From NCBI RefSeq assembly GCF_907164915.1, contig NC_061869.1:24970676-25034675 (forward strand): a stretch of DNA of 64,000 nucleotides, in the 5' to 3' direction. The notes under the pieces are model-generated. The model did not search any database and was not told the DNA's origin. It saw only the letters and a program-made list of their open reading frames with translations. Source of the stretch: Impatiens glandulifera. Taxonomy: Eukaryota > Streptophyta > Magnoliopsida > Ericales > Balsaminaceae. This document shows positions 1-12,024 of the stretch, piece after piece (position 1 is the first letter of the stretch; every line of letters begins with the position of its first letter). Position numbers and translations under genes: made by a program.

Positions 1-479
1 CTTGTTAGATCATTTAGTTAGGCTTATCCCCCTTGATTGCTTCCACATTTCCATCGTGCTTCATTATCTTGTTGGCATTTATTTCGTACCTCCAATCCTC
101 CCACCTCGTCATCATGTGTCTCAAGACGTATTCTGAATAACTCTCAATTTCATATGAATCAAATTTATCCTGAAATAAAACGATTTATAAGAAACAAATG
201 ATTAATTTCAAACAGAAATATATATTAAAAATGATTAACTTACAATGATGGGCTGCCACATCTTATCTAAGGTGGTGGGGGTGAGGTGGCGCAAATGGAC
301 TGTGTAGTGTAGAATAATATTATTCTCTCAAACAGTGGCCCCCAAATGTCGACTCCATAAGCCCTTATTTTTGTAACACGACTTCCTTTCAATTGGGTCG
401 AAGGTGACCCACACTTTTTCTCCAACTGCCGTCAATTTGGTCAATTCAAGTTCTTGTTACTTCCTTGCCTTGTCTGGGA

Positions 480-590
480 GTTGGAAGACTTTGTATTACC
501 TTCATCAGTGGATGGTGTGGGCTCAACAAGATTTTGTACATCCTCATCAGTGGATGGTGTGGGCTCATCAAGATTTTACACATCCTTAGG
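480..590. repeat. Direct repeat, about 42 bp, two copies
   Basis: The phrase 'catcagtggatggtgtgggc' occurs twice (about 503 and 545), each followed by 'tca(a/t)caagatttt'. It lies in the downstream protein region of the CACTA element and codes for a short repeated peptide on either strand. It is probably a local tandem duplication. Confidence 0.7.
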
Positions 591-766
591 GAGATCCTCC
601 ACTAGAGTATGCGATGAAGAGTCACCCGTATTTCTTTTTTTCTTCCGAAGGAAATTGAGTTATAACTACAAAAATCCTGGTTAAAAGCTCTTAGAAGTTT
701 TCATTTATACCTGAAAGAAATATTTAAACATCAACATCTAAACAATACTAAATAATAGTAATATCA

Positions 767-1190
767 TACATTTGGTTGTTTATGATTTGTCTTTGTTACA
801 ATATCCCAACCCGATTTATTACCAATGTTTTTGGCATAAAATACTTGTTTTTGCTTAGGTTGTCAATATAAACGTCTCATTTTGATATTGAGACTTCTGT
901 TTACGATTTAGGATAACAAATTCCTATTTATCAATTTGAAGTTTTTAGCTCCGGAATGCACATCATACCAAATGCACTTAAATACGATAATTCGTTTACC
1001 ATTAAGGTATTGTATTTCAATTATATCTATAAACACACCATAATAATTTCATGTTTTTGTGCCATGACAATCAATCACAAGTATCCCTCTATTCTGAATC
1101 TTCAATCCACGATCATATCTTCTAGTGGTGAATTTATATCCATTTACTTTACACCAAACAAAAGGTGACGCATATTGTGTGAGACCGGTT
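767..1190 (-). pseudogene. DUF4216 fragment of CACTA-1
   Basis: Read on the minus strand this segment parallels 51453-51869, where a DUF4216 domain is still open. Shared features include the stretch ending 'QVFYA' and the 'DIEV.YF' region. DUF4216 follows the transposase and DUF4218 in plant CACTA proteins, and its function is unknown. This copy has several stops and frame changes. The assignment rests on similarity to the second copy in the window and on its position. Confidence 0.6.
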
Positions 1191-1539
1191 CCTAACGTTT
1201 GTAGGTCTATACTTCTTTTGCTTTCATCAAAAAGTTGTTGAACCTTTAAAATTTATAGATAACGATATTTAGAATCGTCTTAAGGAAATTGTCAAAGAAA
1301 TTTCACAATAGTTAACTTACTCTATTTTTGAACCATTTGTTATATTCTTCATCACATCGATCACTTGAGCATTCTTGGATATACTCTCTACATATTCAAA
1401 TTGAACACATAATCAATTTTTGATAACATTCATACATATAAAATAACTTGAGAACATTCATACCAATAAAATGGCTCCTCTTCTTCACAATTTTTAACAC
1501 ATATGAATGAGTCAATTCTTGGTCATCTAATTCTTAAAT

Positions 1540-1734
1540 TTATGTTCTCCCTGATGATAATTCCTCAACAGATAAAAATATGGAAAGAGAACTCCGTGGT
1601 TGGGGTGACATGTGTACTGAGAAATCTTGAAAATACGTAGCACACAAGCCGATACTTTCATTTACCAGATAACTCTCACTAATTAATGCTTTAGGATGAC
1701 ATTTATTTCTAACATATTTTTTCAAAGTTCTCAT
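1540..1734 (-). pseudogene. DUF4218 tail fragment of CACTA-1
   Basis: This short open stretch encodes MRTLKKYVRNKCHPKALISE followed by SYLVNESIGLCATYF. It corresponds to the C-terminal part of DUF4218, which reads 'YMGTLKRYVRN(R/K)A.PEGSIAE.Y...E...F.S.Y' in plant CACTA transposases. A stop on each side shows it is a remnant. It sits just downstream (minus strand) of the tnp2 fragment, as expected. Confidence 0.7.
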
Positions 1735-1961
1735 ATATTGTTATATCAGATACATCCATCTATATTGAACTGACTCTCCAATCAAAGAATCCATTGCTAA
1801 ATGAACAGAAAAATGTATCATAATGTCAACAAATGTGGACATAAATATTTTTTCTAACTTGCACAGTGTTACAACAATATCATTTTGAAGTTGTTCCAAG
1901 TCAACTTTCAAGAATGATTTCGAACAGACATCTAAAAGAACTTTGAAAGGCCCGCAAGAGC

Positions 1962-2642
1962 TTAATATACCTCATCCTCAAGTAAACCACATGTCGCAAA
2001 CGGAATAAGATACTTTAGTAAAATATGGTAATTGTGACTTTTTAATCCGAAAATCTTTAAATATTTTACATTTATACATCCTCCAATGTTCGAGCAAAAC
2101 ACTTCTGGCAGTTTAAGTCTTTTAAAAATTGACAACTTCAATTTTTTTTCATGAGGCAATGTATAAGGACCGACTAGATATTGAAGAATACCCCTCACAA
2201 CAACTGTATGTAAATGATGACGTATATTCATGAGCTTCAAATCTTGACGTGCTTTTAAATTATTTTTGGTCTGTCCTTTTAGATCCATTATGGTTCCAAG
2301 AATGCTATCACATATATTTTTTTCAATATGCATCACGTCTAAATTATGTCTCGGTAATAAATCTTCCCAATAAGATAATTCAAAGAAAATACTAATCTTA
2401 ATCCAATTGTCACCCCGACTTTGATGATTCACATTTTCCATTTTAGTGGAATCTCGGGTGAAAACTCTACCTTTTAAATTGCATACTTGTCTAAGAATCT
2501 CACGTCCTGATAATAATTGAGGCGCACTTCTCGATTTGATAGTGCCATCGAACAATTCCTTTTGTCTACGAAATTTATGATTGGATGGGATAAATCGTCG
2601 ATAAAACATGTAACACTCTTTCTTACCATTTGTCAATCTCAT
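1962..2642 (-). pseudogene. TNP2-type CACTA transposase, C-terminal half fragment
   Basis: This 226-residue open stretch carries the part of plant tnp2 (Transposase_21 family) that follows the catalytic region. It contains 'CYMFYRRFIPSNHKFR' near residue 10, then 'LPRHNLDVMHIEKNICDSIL', 'GTIMDLKGQTKNN.KAR.DL' and a final 'LLKYLIPFA'. These landmarks recur at 52617-53409. The family binds element ends and catalyses cut-and-paste transposition in the nucleus. The coding continues upstream to about 3250 only as broken frames, with 'GPY/GP.I'-like and 'DGF.PF'-like pieces split by stops, so no functional protein is expected. Confidence 0.85.
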
Positions 2643-3558
2643 TGATCAAGTGTTCTTATTACAAGATGGGCATGTCAATTTTCTCTTTGTACTCCATCCA
2701 GACAAGTTTACATAACCAAGATAGTCGTTTATTGTCCATATTAAACTAGCACACAATTTAAAGTTCTAAGAAGTTAAAACGTCATAAGTTTCCACATTAG
2801 TACTCCGTAACTCACTTAATTTGTCTATTAACAGCTATAAAAATACATCAATTGCATCGCCTGGACTCTATGGACTCGGAATTAACATGGATAGTATAAA
2901 ATTAGAAGAGTTAATGCAAAGTATCATTGTAACATTATAAGAAATGAGGATCACAAGCCAAATGTTATACGATGTCTTTCCATTTGCAAACAGTTGAAAT
3001 CCATCACTTGCGAGACCAAGTCTTACATTACGAGGCTTAATTGCAAAATCAGGATAATCTTCATCGAATGATTTCTATGCCAAAGAATCAGCGGGATGTT
3101 GTAAAACTTCATCATCAACCCTTGTATATTTGTGCCACGTCATTAAAGGAGTAGTTTTTGAACACATATATAATCTTGGCAATCTCAGTATTAGTGGGAA
3201 GTAATGTAACAACTTATTGGGGATAGTTTTTACATTCTCTTTCTTCTTAGGCTCTCACTTGCTTCTTCATTTTTCCATTGAGAAACTCCACACACTTTAC
3301 AAGAATTCAAAATCTTGTCATCTTATTGATACAACATACAACTATTTTTACAAGCATCTATTTTTTCATAAGAAAGACAAACATTTGTAAGAAACTTCTT
3401 ACAATGATAATTGAATCGGGAAGAATGAAATTCACCGGTAATATTTCTTCCTTTAACAATTTTAACATGTTAAATGAAGAATTTGTCCATTACCCAATAA
3501 TTTTGAGGTGGAGTAATTTTAATAATGTTGATGCCTTTGAAATTATAGAGATTTCATA

Positions 3559-4059
3559 TTACACTTCATTAGATTCATTTAAGAGTCTATAGAATTTTTT
3601 AGCATCCTCATTTGCCTCATCCTCATTCGAATCAATATTACTCGTAAGACCCGCATTTGATGCATCAACACCATGTGGATAGAAATCGTTTATGATATTT
3701 CTCATACAAAAATCCCCATCAAAATTATTGCACTCCGAGTTTACATCCACTAGCATCAGTGTGAAGTTGTCCAATTATCTTCTTCAATTTGTACATTAGT
3801 ACTACTATCAATCTGCACAACAAAACTATCATTCCGTCGTTGTTTTCCCATGACAATTGCAAAATGTATAGCTTTTTTTTATTCCATACAAAATTAAATA
3901 TTTTCTTACGCCTTGTTTGTCAAAATATACTCTATTACCACATTTAACGCATTGATATGCAATGTTGGTAATTCGGCCAGAACTCACAGCAAAACTAAGA
4001 AAAGAATCGACTCTTTGAATGTATTTTGAAAAATATAGATCTTTTTCCGTATACATCAT
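3559..4059 (-). pseudogene. Transposase-associated N-terminal domain, CACTA-1
   Basis: Two minus-strand pieces (3829-4059 and 3559-3774) give the N-terminus expected of a CACTA transposase. The first has the zinc-binding-like pattern C-V-K-C (residues about 37-40), 'YLILYGI' and C-x-C-H, as in the Transpos_assoc domain. The second is acidic ('SNEDEANEDAKKFYRLL') and matches the linker before tnp2. A stop separates them. The same region of CACTA-2 (54257-54724) has C-P-C-V-K-C and 'HLIIYGI', which supports the call. Confidence 0.75.
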
Positions 4060-4079
4060 CCATTTTTATCAGGGATATC

Positions 4080-4400
4080 CATATATAAACCTAAATCCAT
4101 ATCAAAAGTCAAATCTATCAAAAAGACATATCATAACCTAAATAAATGTCAAAACCTAAATCAATATCTATCAAAAAGTCATATCTATCGAAAACCATAT
4201 CAGAACCTAAATTAATGTCAAAAAATAAATCAATATCTATCAAAAAAAAGCATATCTATCAAAAAGTCGTAGCATAACCTAAACCAATGTCAAAAACTTA
4301 AATTAATATCTATCAAAAAGTCATATCATAAACTAAATCAATGTCAAAACCTAAATTCATATCTATCAAAAAGTCATATCTATCAAAAAACTATATCAAT
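4080..4400. repeat. Degenerate tandem repeats in the CACTA-1 leader
   Basis: About five imperfect units are built from 'atctatcaaaaagtcatat', 'cataacctaaatcaatgtca' and 'aaaacctaaatcaatat'. They lie between the transposase start and the 5' terminus of the element. No coding potential or known motif is visible. They are probably part of the element's 5' region. Confidence 0.65.
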
Positions 4401-5370
4401 AAAATAGTATCTTACTTGGAGGAAGATAGATAGAGTTCCGCGAGAGGTTAAATTAGGAAGACGATGCTTGCAACGAAGAAGATATCCTAGAAGACAATGG
4501 ATGTTAATCTTTAGTATTTGCTCTCTTTCAATTTTCTAGAAGCATCAATATATAAATTTGAGAGACTAGCATTTAATGGAAGCAAATACACATAAGTTTC
4601 AATTAATCAAGAAGGAGAGATCACATTTAATGGAAGCAGCTTGTGAAATTAAGACGATGGTAACATTTAATGGAAGAAAGGTGATAGTCATAACATGCTA
4701 ATCAATCATCAAGTATAAAATTTTGTCAAAGCATCAATCTCAAGTATATTCACAATCCCTACCACCCTCCACTCACTCACCATTTTCCTTATGCCTTCAC
4801 TTTACTAAATCTATTTCTATAAATATGTATGATCGCCTTTCCTCCTTCCTTTCTAAAAGAAACTAAGACGAAATCATACCATGGTCTCATTTATTATCAA
4901 CACTATTACTTAGATAAACACATTGTTCAAACTTTTATTGCATAACAACACCAAAACATTCATTCAACATCATAAGTTAGAATATTAAAGCATTGCATAC
5001 CACATTCATTCTAATATACTAATAATACACAAAAATGACTCATTCTCAACTCAAGAATCAAAATTAATTGTTTGTAGAAATCTGAAATAAAGTACTAAGA
5101 AACAAACTGAAATTACTTCTTCTTTCACTACATTCAACAAAAACAAAGCATTTAACTTAATCAATCGAAAACATTCTCTCAACATTCATCTAACAAATCA
5201 TATAGCTTATTCAAAATACAAGAAAGGGAGAATGGGAACGACAATAACAAACATTTCGGATCGAAGGCAGTAAAAGGATTCTTGAAAACCTAAACCAAAA
5301 CAAAGAAGATCTAACTAATCAGAATTTTAACTAGACCTAAACGAAGAAGTTCTAACTGATCAAAAACTTA
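4401..5370. other. CACTA-1 5' leader, no gene seen
   Basis: This AT-rich stretch lies between the transposase remnant and the GC-rich block near 5370-5480. No open frame with recognisable content is present. A short repeat 'catttaatggaagca' occurs near 4570, 4625 and 4670. It is interpreted as leader or intron sequence of the CACTA element by position only. Confidence 0.4.
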
Positions 5371-5509
5371 CATAGGCTAACGGCGGCAAGGAAAGTGGTG
5401 AAACGGGCGCACAACGATCGGTAGGGCGAAATGGCGAGATGGAGAGGGAGAGTGAATCAGGAGTAGGGGAAGCTCTCGGGTTGTTTTGATGTTTTTATAG
5501 GAAATACTG

Positions 5510-5784
5510 ACTGGTGGTATATACGTCAATCAGTAATATAAATTATGGCTTCACTGATTAGTAGCTCAACCAATCAGCATTATGGGTCCTTTCACCGATT
5601 GCTTTTCAAACTAATCGGTATTACTACTTCCTAAACGCACCAAAATCTGGCGTATTTTATTTGCAGGGTTTTATTAGGGTATACCGATTGGTTTTGTAAC
5701 CAATCGATATTATATAGGGTATTACACCGATTGGTTTACAAACCAATCGGTGAATATGCTCACGATTATCCTTTTTTACTAGTG
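5510..5784 (-). repeat. CACTA-1 terminal inverted repeat and subterminal repeats
   Basis: The terminus at 5771-5784 is CACTAGTAAAAAAG on the minus strand. Next to it are pairs of 'accgattggtt' and 'aaccaatcggt' around 5680-5755 and more diverged copies to about 5510. In CACTA elements such motifs bind the element-encoded protein. The three flanking bases at 5785-5787 are 'ctg'. Confidence 0.8.
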
Positions 5785-6739
5785 CTGGTTAAAAAGTCAT
5801 TATATTGTTAAGGAGAATGTCAAAATGTTGGTCCAACATCATCACAATAGAAGAATCATTCGTAGGAGAAGAAGGGCGTCAACATCAACTAAGCATAATA
5901 TCTCTATATTTAATGATTTAGTTTTGATTGATACTCATATCTCACTGAAGGAATTCTATACTTCCTCATCTTTTATTTCATTGAATCTACTTCTAAGCTC
6001 GAATATTATAGCTTTTCCCCTTTTCCTACCACCTCATTGAGAGTTCTGGTTGTTGACCTTAATCAGCCATGCGAACCTAAATGAGTATTCTTGTATGGAA
6101 TTGAACCGGTCTTTCTATCTGAAATAATTTTCTTGTTATGTAATGCCAATATTCATCTCTCTTTTATTTAACTTCACAATATTTGATTGGCACATCTATC
6201 TCTTTCACTAATAACCAAACGACATGGAGGTTATCAATTATGTATGGTCGCACTAACCCTACTAAAGTTGCGTTTTTTAGGAAATAGTTTTAAAAACATC
6301 TTCCATGTATCATTCTCCATGGCTATGTGTGAGAGACTTTAACGACCATTGATACTCTTTTGAGAAAGATAGTGTTACTTTTTCCGATTTTATTAACCTT
6401 TGTCAATTTATAGATTTTGGCTCTTACGGTTTTAGATACACGTGGTGCAACAATCGTTTTGGAGAAGAATTAGTAAGAAAAAAATAGATAGAGCTCTTGC
6501 AACTTAGGAATGGAGAAACATGTTTTCATACAACCATGATCCATAGAAGGTGGAATAATAAGATTTTGAGACTTAAAGATCCATTTGACACTTGGGTCTT
6601 ACATCCTCCTAATATTAATCAACTTATTGGTAAATACTATGAGGATCTCTATCAATCGAAAGGCTCGGTTAATCTTAACCTCATTATACACCTTGTTAAA
6701 CTAAGAGTTAATGAAGAGATAATTCACAATTTTTCAAAC

Positions 6740-7136
6740 ACGTAACATTAGAAGAAATTTGGATTGCAATGTTCAGTTTAGGGGATAATAAGGCCCCCGA
6801 ACCTTATGTCTTCTCGGGCATTTTTATTCCGAAATTGTTGGGATACTATTAAAGTCGGTCTCTTCCAACTTAGATTTGATTTCTTCTTATCATGTATTTC
6901 CCCCTTATCTTAATGAAACAAAACTTAGTTTGAATAGGGTAGTCAATTTCACCCTATTAGTCTTTCTAATTTTACATACAAAGTTATTTTCAAAATCTTG
7001 GTTCTTAGACTTCAAGTCCACTTTAGACCACATTGTGAGTGATGAACAAAGAGTTTTTATTAGAGGGAGACAAATCCATGATAATATCTTTATTTCCCAA
7101 GAAATATTTCATAACTTTAAAAATCGCAAAAAATGA
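6740..7136 (+). pseudogene. LINE reverse transcriptase, N-terminal motifs
   Basis: This is the best-preserved coding part of the LINE. About 6750-6840 encodes 'AMFSLGDNKAPEPYVFSGIF', close to the LINE consensus A.F.MG..KAPGPDGF. The stretch 6876-7136 encodes a fingers region ending in 'SDEQRVFIRGRQIHDNIF' and 'QEIFHNFKNRKK'. The frame changes between the two parts. The product would be a target-primed reverse transcriptase, but this copy is inactive. Confidence 0.85.
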
Positions 7137-9054
7137 GAAATTCGATTGTGCTATAAAAATTGATATGAAAAAAAACAAATGATTGTGTTAAATGGGTATT
7201 TCTTAAAGATATGCTAACAAAAACTTGGTTTTCATCTTTAAATTATTGACTTTTTTATGGATTGTGTCTCTTCTGTTTCGTATAATGTGTGCATCCAAGG
7301 TCAAGTTGTGACCGAGTTCTTACCTTCAATAGGGCTTCGATAGGGAGATTCACTTTCCCCTACATATTTAATTTGATTACTAATTGTTTATTTGATTTGT
7401 TTCAGGATGCAAGTTGTATGAATATGTTTCATGGATTTCAATTGAATAGACAATGCCCTTCCATTGTCATTCTCATGATTGTTGACACATGTTGATTTTT
7501 GCTAAAGCTAGTGAGAGAATTTGAAGTGTATCTGACCTCCTCCATAAATTCGTGTATGCCTCGGGTCAGAAAATAAATATACACAAGTCTTCCGTGACTT
7601 TCTCGAGGAATTCTCCAAGATAATTTCAATTGACATTGAGTTGTATATTAAATATCAAAGTTCACTCAAAACCAGGTAAATATTTGGATATTCCTTTACA
7701 TTGGGGAGCTTTTAAACAAAAAAAAATGTTAGGACACTTAAAAGATGGGATAATATCAAAATTAGTTAGATGAAAACTTAGCAAAGTTGGAAATAAGGTA
7801 CTTATTAAATCTATTGTGCAAACAATTCTTTCACATTATATTTTCATCTTTAAACTTCCACAATATTTTGTTACTTGAATTCACTCTTAGATCTCAACTT
7901 TTTGGTTGAAGACTAATAAAGAAAAAAAGGGGTTCATTAGGCGAGTTGGGATAAACTCACGATTAGGAAATCTGAGGGTGGTATGGGATTTAAAAAATTA
8001 GACAAGTTGAATATTGCCCTACTAGCAAAACAAACTTGACGATTAATTAACAAACCAAATAATCATTGCAGTAGTTTATTGAAGGGTATTTATTAGCACT
8101 ATTTGGCATGTTGAGAAAAAAACAGGTTTTTTGTGGAGTGGGTCTATTATTTCTCTTGATAGAAACTTACTTAAAACTAATGGACATTGTCAATAACAAA
8201 TTATTAAAATTCAACCTCATTTTGGAATGATAAATGGTTATCCTTTGAAAATGATAATGGTGAGACTCAATTTACTTGTCCATCCAACATCATTCCTCGT
8301 AGTGAATTTCTCCATACATCGGTTAACTATGTTATAAATACTAATCGTATGTGGAATGTTGATCTCTTACATAACTTACTTGGAAACCAACTTACAAACT
8401 TTGTCACTAAACTCCTATTAGTTTGTTGTCCCAAGGTGATAATTTATTTGAAATGAAACCTAAAATGGAACATACACAACTAGCTTGGGTTATAGTCTGG
8501 TTTGTAAAAGTTCTATATCTGATAGATCTAACTCTCCATATTCATCTTTACAAGTTAATCCTAAACTTTGGAATTTAATTTGGAAGATTTACTGTCCCAA
8601 AAATCAAAATAATTACGTGGAAAGCATGTTATAATGCTCTTCCCACCACATAAAACTGTTTAATAAGGAAAAATTATCCTTAAACTAATTTGTCATTGGT
8701 GTTCTACTTTTATTATAACAATGAAACACACATTACTAATAAAGAAAATCATAGTACATAGTCCTTGTTTATACTGATATTTATGAGATGTCTATTAGGA
8801 GATTTGATATGTGAATTTTTTAAATGCTTAATAATCAATCTAAAACATTAAATATAAATTTCAATAATAGTCTTCTTGCTACCATCCGCTGAAAGTGTGA
8901 AAAAATAGAAATTACTCATTATTGATAAAAATAAATGTCTCATTTCTATTTACAATGTGAGCTTTAAAGAGGTTTGAGATTTTTTTAATGTAGGAATTTT
9001 GATTCTCCTCTAATGCATACCAACTTTGGAGCTAGAGAATATTGGATTCCTCCA

Positions 9055-9475
9055 TAACTAGGATGGACAAAAATTAACACGGATGCCTCTTACTTTGATG
9101 ATGGATCAAAAGCCCTGTTTGTAATCATTGTTCAGATCACTTGGAAAGACCAATTCGTGTCATTGCACATATTTTAGAAGCCTCTCTAACGCGATAGTGG
9201 AGGCAATGACCATCCGATATGCAATGTGCTTTGTCATCGACAACTAATGACAAAATGTGATTTTTTAATTAGATGTTAAAGGGGGTCATATCACCTATTC
9301 CCGACTCTTCAATTGGATGTCATTGAAGTCTTTATCCAATCATTCAAGATATTAAGTGTTTACTATACCGTCACCAATCTTTCAAACTTCAGTTTGTCTC
9401 ACGCAATGTCAACGAACCCGCAAATTGAGTAGCACACAATTGTCGAGATTATTTCTTTTCACAATAACTTAGGAC
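9055..9475 (+). pseudogene. LINE-associated RNase H domain remnant
   Basis: 'GWTKINTDASYFDDGSKA' encodes the first strand and first catalytic aspartate (TDAS) of the RVT_3 RNase H found at the end of many plant LINE ORF2 proteins. Later pieces such as 'CLTQCQR...' are in shifted frames. The domain closes the LINE remnant. Confidence 0.75.
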
Positions 9476-9480
9476 ACTTT

Positions 9481-9890
9481 AATCATATACGCAATGCATA
9501 AAAAAAGATAAAATATTTGACAAATTTCATCTTCACTTCAATCTTTAATATGTTGTTTGTATTCTCTAATTGATTCGCTCTACTCAATGTTTCTTGCAAT
9601 CCATCCTTTAATTCTTTAACTTTAATCGGCAATATCTGTAATTCATTGATTTCTTTCGTCTCATTTACATTAATTTGATTTTCATGCTTTATTGTCAAGT
9701 CAAAGTATCAACATCCAGTACTATTCTAAAAACAAATAAATTATAAACAAAGATTATATTTAATTACAAATAAATAAATTACAAAATAATATTATTATGA
9801 ATCTGACTTTATTTATGGTAATAGAAATGAGCTTGAACCAAAAATTTATTTATCTTGTAATTAGAGCATCCATAGAACTTATTGACAAAC
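9481..9890. other. Spacer between LINE and solo LTR
   Basis: A minus-strand open stretch at 9483-9698 encodes a Glu/Lys/Leu-rich, coiled-coil-like peptide ('ELKDGLQETLSRANQLENTN'). It is slightly reminiscent of the C-terminus of the second CACTA protein at 49696-49914, but too short to assign. The rest is AT-rich and featureless. Confidence 0.35.
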
Positions 9891-11278
9891 TGTTAGGATT
9901 GATGACAACAATAGAAGGTGGTTGAATATTGTTGTATACTTTTTAACTTTCAATGCGATTTTAATCCTATTAGGGATTGAAATTCTATTTTTATTCTTTA
10001 ACAAATCGTAGCAAGCTCTTGAACAGTTTCAAGTGCGGAAAATACTTACGAGATTTGAAACGGCAGATATATGACGAAGTAAAGCAACTAAAAGATAACA
10101 CAAGATTTTATGGATGTTCGGAGAAAAAAACTTTTACATCACCCCTTCTTCTGTTTCAGAATGATTCCACTAGAAGAATTTGATTTGTATAGCCTCTACA
10201 CAAACCCACTCAGAACACAGGTCTTAACATTCGCCTGTTCTGAACTCCTAGCTATCACACTCTCTTGTTGAATAGACAATTTTCTGTTCAACTTACACAA
10301 ATCAATTGTTTATGCAATAATAAAATGATTATCTTTCAACGAATATCGTAACGTGTATGCTTGATGTGCTTGCGAAGAAAGAGCTAGAGAGAGAGAGTAA
10401 TCAAGATATTCAAGAACGTAGAAATTCCCCAAAGAATTCAAGAGTCCTGAAGAAAGATAGATCTGTCGTTGTCCTTTGATTCCCTTTTTATATTTTCTGC
10501 ATGGCAACAGTCGAATCTATTTTGATGACACGTGGCAGCGATACATTCGTCGTATGTCTAGCGTACGGGGTAGTGTGCATGGGAATTGAATATTCGTTAG
10601 TACATGGTAGTGCATATGCGAATGGAATATTCGATAGAATTAGAACGTGGAGTACAAGATAGTAGTGCACGGACTAATGGAATATTTGTATATGTAGCAG
10701 TTGTACATTTGGTGTATTAAACTGTTGTAAAAGTCTGCTGATAACGAACTCAGTTATTGGCCTAACACAGTTGTTAGCGCAATATTGCTGTTGGGCTACT
10801 CGGCTATTAGCGCAACACAGTTGTGTTGAAGGAGCAAGACTACTATTAGTACTTCTTCAGCTCTACTACTTGATAAGTCTGTTGTCAGTGTTTCTTCAGC
10901 TCTGCTACTGAGCTCTACTACTGGAACAAGCCTGATGTCAGCGCTTCTTCGGCTCTACTGATGGGATGAGCCTGTTGTCATCGCTTCTTCAGCTCTGCTG
11001 CTAGAACAAGCCTACTGTCAGCGCTTCTTCAGTTTTGCTGCTTGATTAAGTTTGCTTCCAGTGTTTCTTCAAATTTACATGCGCATTTAAACATTTGTTG
11101 AACTTAGTTTTATTCATTTATCAACGCATCATCAAAACTATGTCCTATTGATTTTAATTATCCTAAGTTCATTTTAATCAATTAAAGCGTTTTTCATAAT
11201 TCATCTTAATTAACGATATCCCCTTTAATCTTAATTTAATAATTTTCTCAATTTTTCTTTCTTTAACTTAATCTAACA
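9891..11278 (-). mobile_element. Solo Copia LTR with 5-bp target duplication
   Basis: The segment begins TGTTAGGATTG and ends ATCTAACA, and is flanked on both sides by CAAAC (9886-9890 and 11279-11283). No internal retrotransposon sequence is attached, so it is a solo LTR formed by recombination between two LTRs. Orientation is minus: read that way it ends ATCCTAACA, as do the LTRs at 24512 and 31142. It also shares a block around 10106-10150 ('tatggatgttcggag' then 'catcacccctt') with both of those LTR families. Length is 1388 bp. Confidence 0.9.
10830..11070. repeat. Degenerate about 60-bp tandem repeats inside the solo LTR
   Basis: Imperfect units centred on 'cagcgcttcttc(a/g)gctct' and 'gaacaagcct' repeat about four to five times. 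They probably lie in the U3 part of this minus-strand LTR, where such repeats can act as enhancers. No protein is encoded. Confidence 0.65.
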
Positions 11279-11283
11279 CAAAC

Positions 11284-12020
11284 CATTGTTCTTTTTTAAT
11301 TATGCATATTGGGCTCTTCAATCTACAATAACAAAAAAAACATTATGAAATGTGGAGGAAGACATAACTTGCATTGGTGAATTAATTAATTTGATTAGTC
11401 GCAATACACTTAGTCTTAGATAGAGCTCAGTTTTCACCAAAGGCTCCTCTACTTAAATGGGAGATTCTCCCTAAAAATAGGACATGATAGTGGTACTAAG
11501 AATGAGAAATTCTCCATAAAAATCGATATGCAAAATCTCCTTAAGTTGAAGTGTACTCCAGACTAATTTACAATAGTAAGTAACTAACTAAATATGAAGA
11601 CATGATGATACAAGATGAGCAAAATGGTTATGCAAAAATTGAGAGTTATAAGATGAAGTGTACTCTTAACTGATGGTCATAAAGATGGTCATAAAGAGAT
11701 ACAACATGATACAAGATAAAGTATACTAAATGGTAATGTGAGATACAACATGTCTAAATGGTAATGAGATATAACATGTTTAAATGGTAATGCGAGATAC
11801 AATAGGAAACTTAGGTTTTTTCAAATATATTCTTTCAAATCAAATCTATTTTACAACCAACCATCTTTGGTTAAGGTTCTAAAACATATTTCATACATTA
11901 ATTTAGGGTTTAATTAAGTTATTTTTCCGCAAAAGTCCAAAAATTTAGAATAATATATATAAATGTTAATCAACAACTTTTTTCCTTTCTTTATATGGAC
12001 TTTAAATATATTCATTCAAA
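11284..12020. other. Intergenic, short tandem repeats at 11640-11815
   Basis: No gene is visible. Between about 11640 and 11815 a unit of roughly 35 bp with 'aaatggtaatg' and 'gagatacaacatg' repeats three to four times, along with 'gatggtcataaagatggtca'. The remainder is plain AT-rich sequence. Confidence 0.5.
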
Positions 12021-12024
12021 ACCC

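Larger units (their letters stand above)
1..5784 (-). mobile_element. CACTA (En/Spm) DNA transposon, 3' part beyond window, degenerate
   Basis: The right end at 5771-5784 reads as CACTAGTAAAAAAG on the minus strand, a standard CACTA terminal inverted repeat. It is preceded by subterminal repeats built on 'accgattggttt' and its complement (about 5510-5760). Inward on the minus strand come a GC-rich leader (about 5370-5480), a transposase-associated domain (3559-4059), tnp2 transposase (about 1960-3250), DUF4218 (about 1540-1960), DUF4216 (about 770-1190) and the start of a second protein region (about 1-690). That is the usual order for plant CACTA elements. Every reading frame is broken by stops and frameshifts, so the element is dead. 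The other terminus lies left of base 1, so the target duplication cannot be tested. The gene order matches the second CACTA block at 48963-59707. Confidence 0.85.
5820..9480 (+). mobile_element. L1-type LINE retrotransposon remnants with RNase H tail
   Basis: Broken plus-strand frames carry LINE ORF2 domains in order. An endonuclease C-terminus occurs at about 6310-6480 ('VRDFN', later 'FIDFGSYGFRYTWCNN'). The reverse transcriptase runs from about 6740 to 7660. It includes 'GDNKAPEP', 'IVSDEQRVFIRGRQIHDNIF' and 'IKIDMKK', then a 'LIFAKAS' stretch and 'ASGQKINIHKSSVTFS'. The post-RT region includes 'WDKLTIRKSEGGMGFKKL' near 7950 and a zf-RVT-like piece near 8570. A plant LINE RNase H begins at about 9060 ('GWTKINTDASY'). 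The YxDD active-site box is not intact. A second endonuclease-like scrap at 5825-6040 (RRRRAS, FNDLVLIDTHIS) may be from another copy. No poly-A tail or target duplication was recognised. Confidence 0.85.

Noticed and set aside
5825..6040. Independent small Arg-rich gene (RRRRAS)
   Set aside because: The following 'FNDLVLIDTHIS' fits a decayed LINE endonuclease, and it adjoins other LINE pieces.
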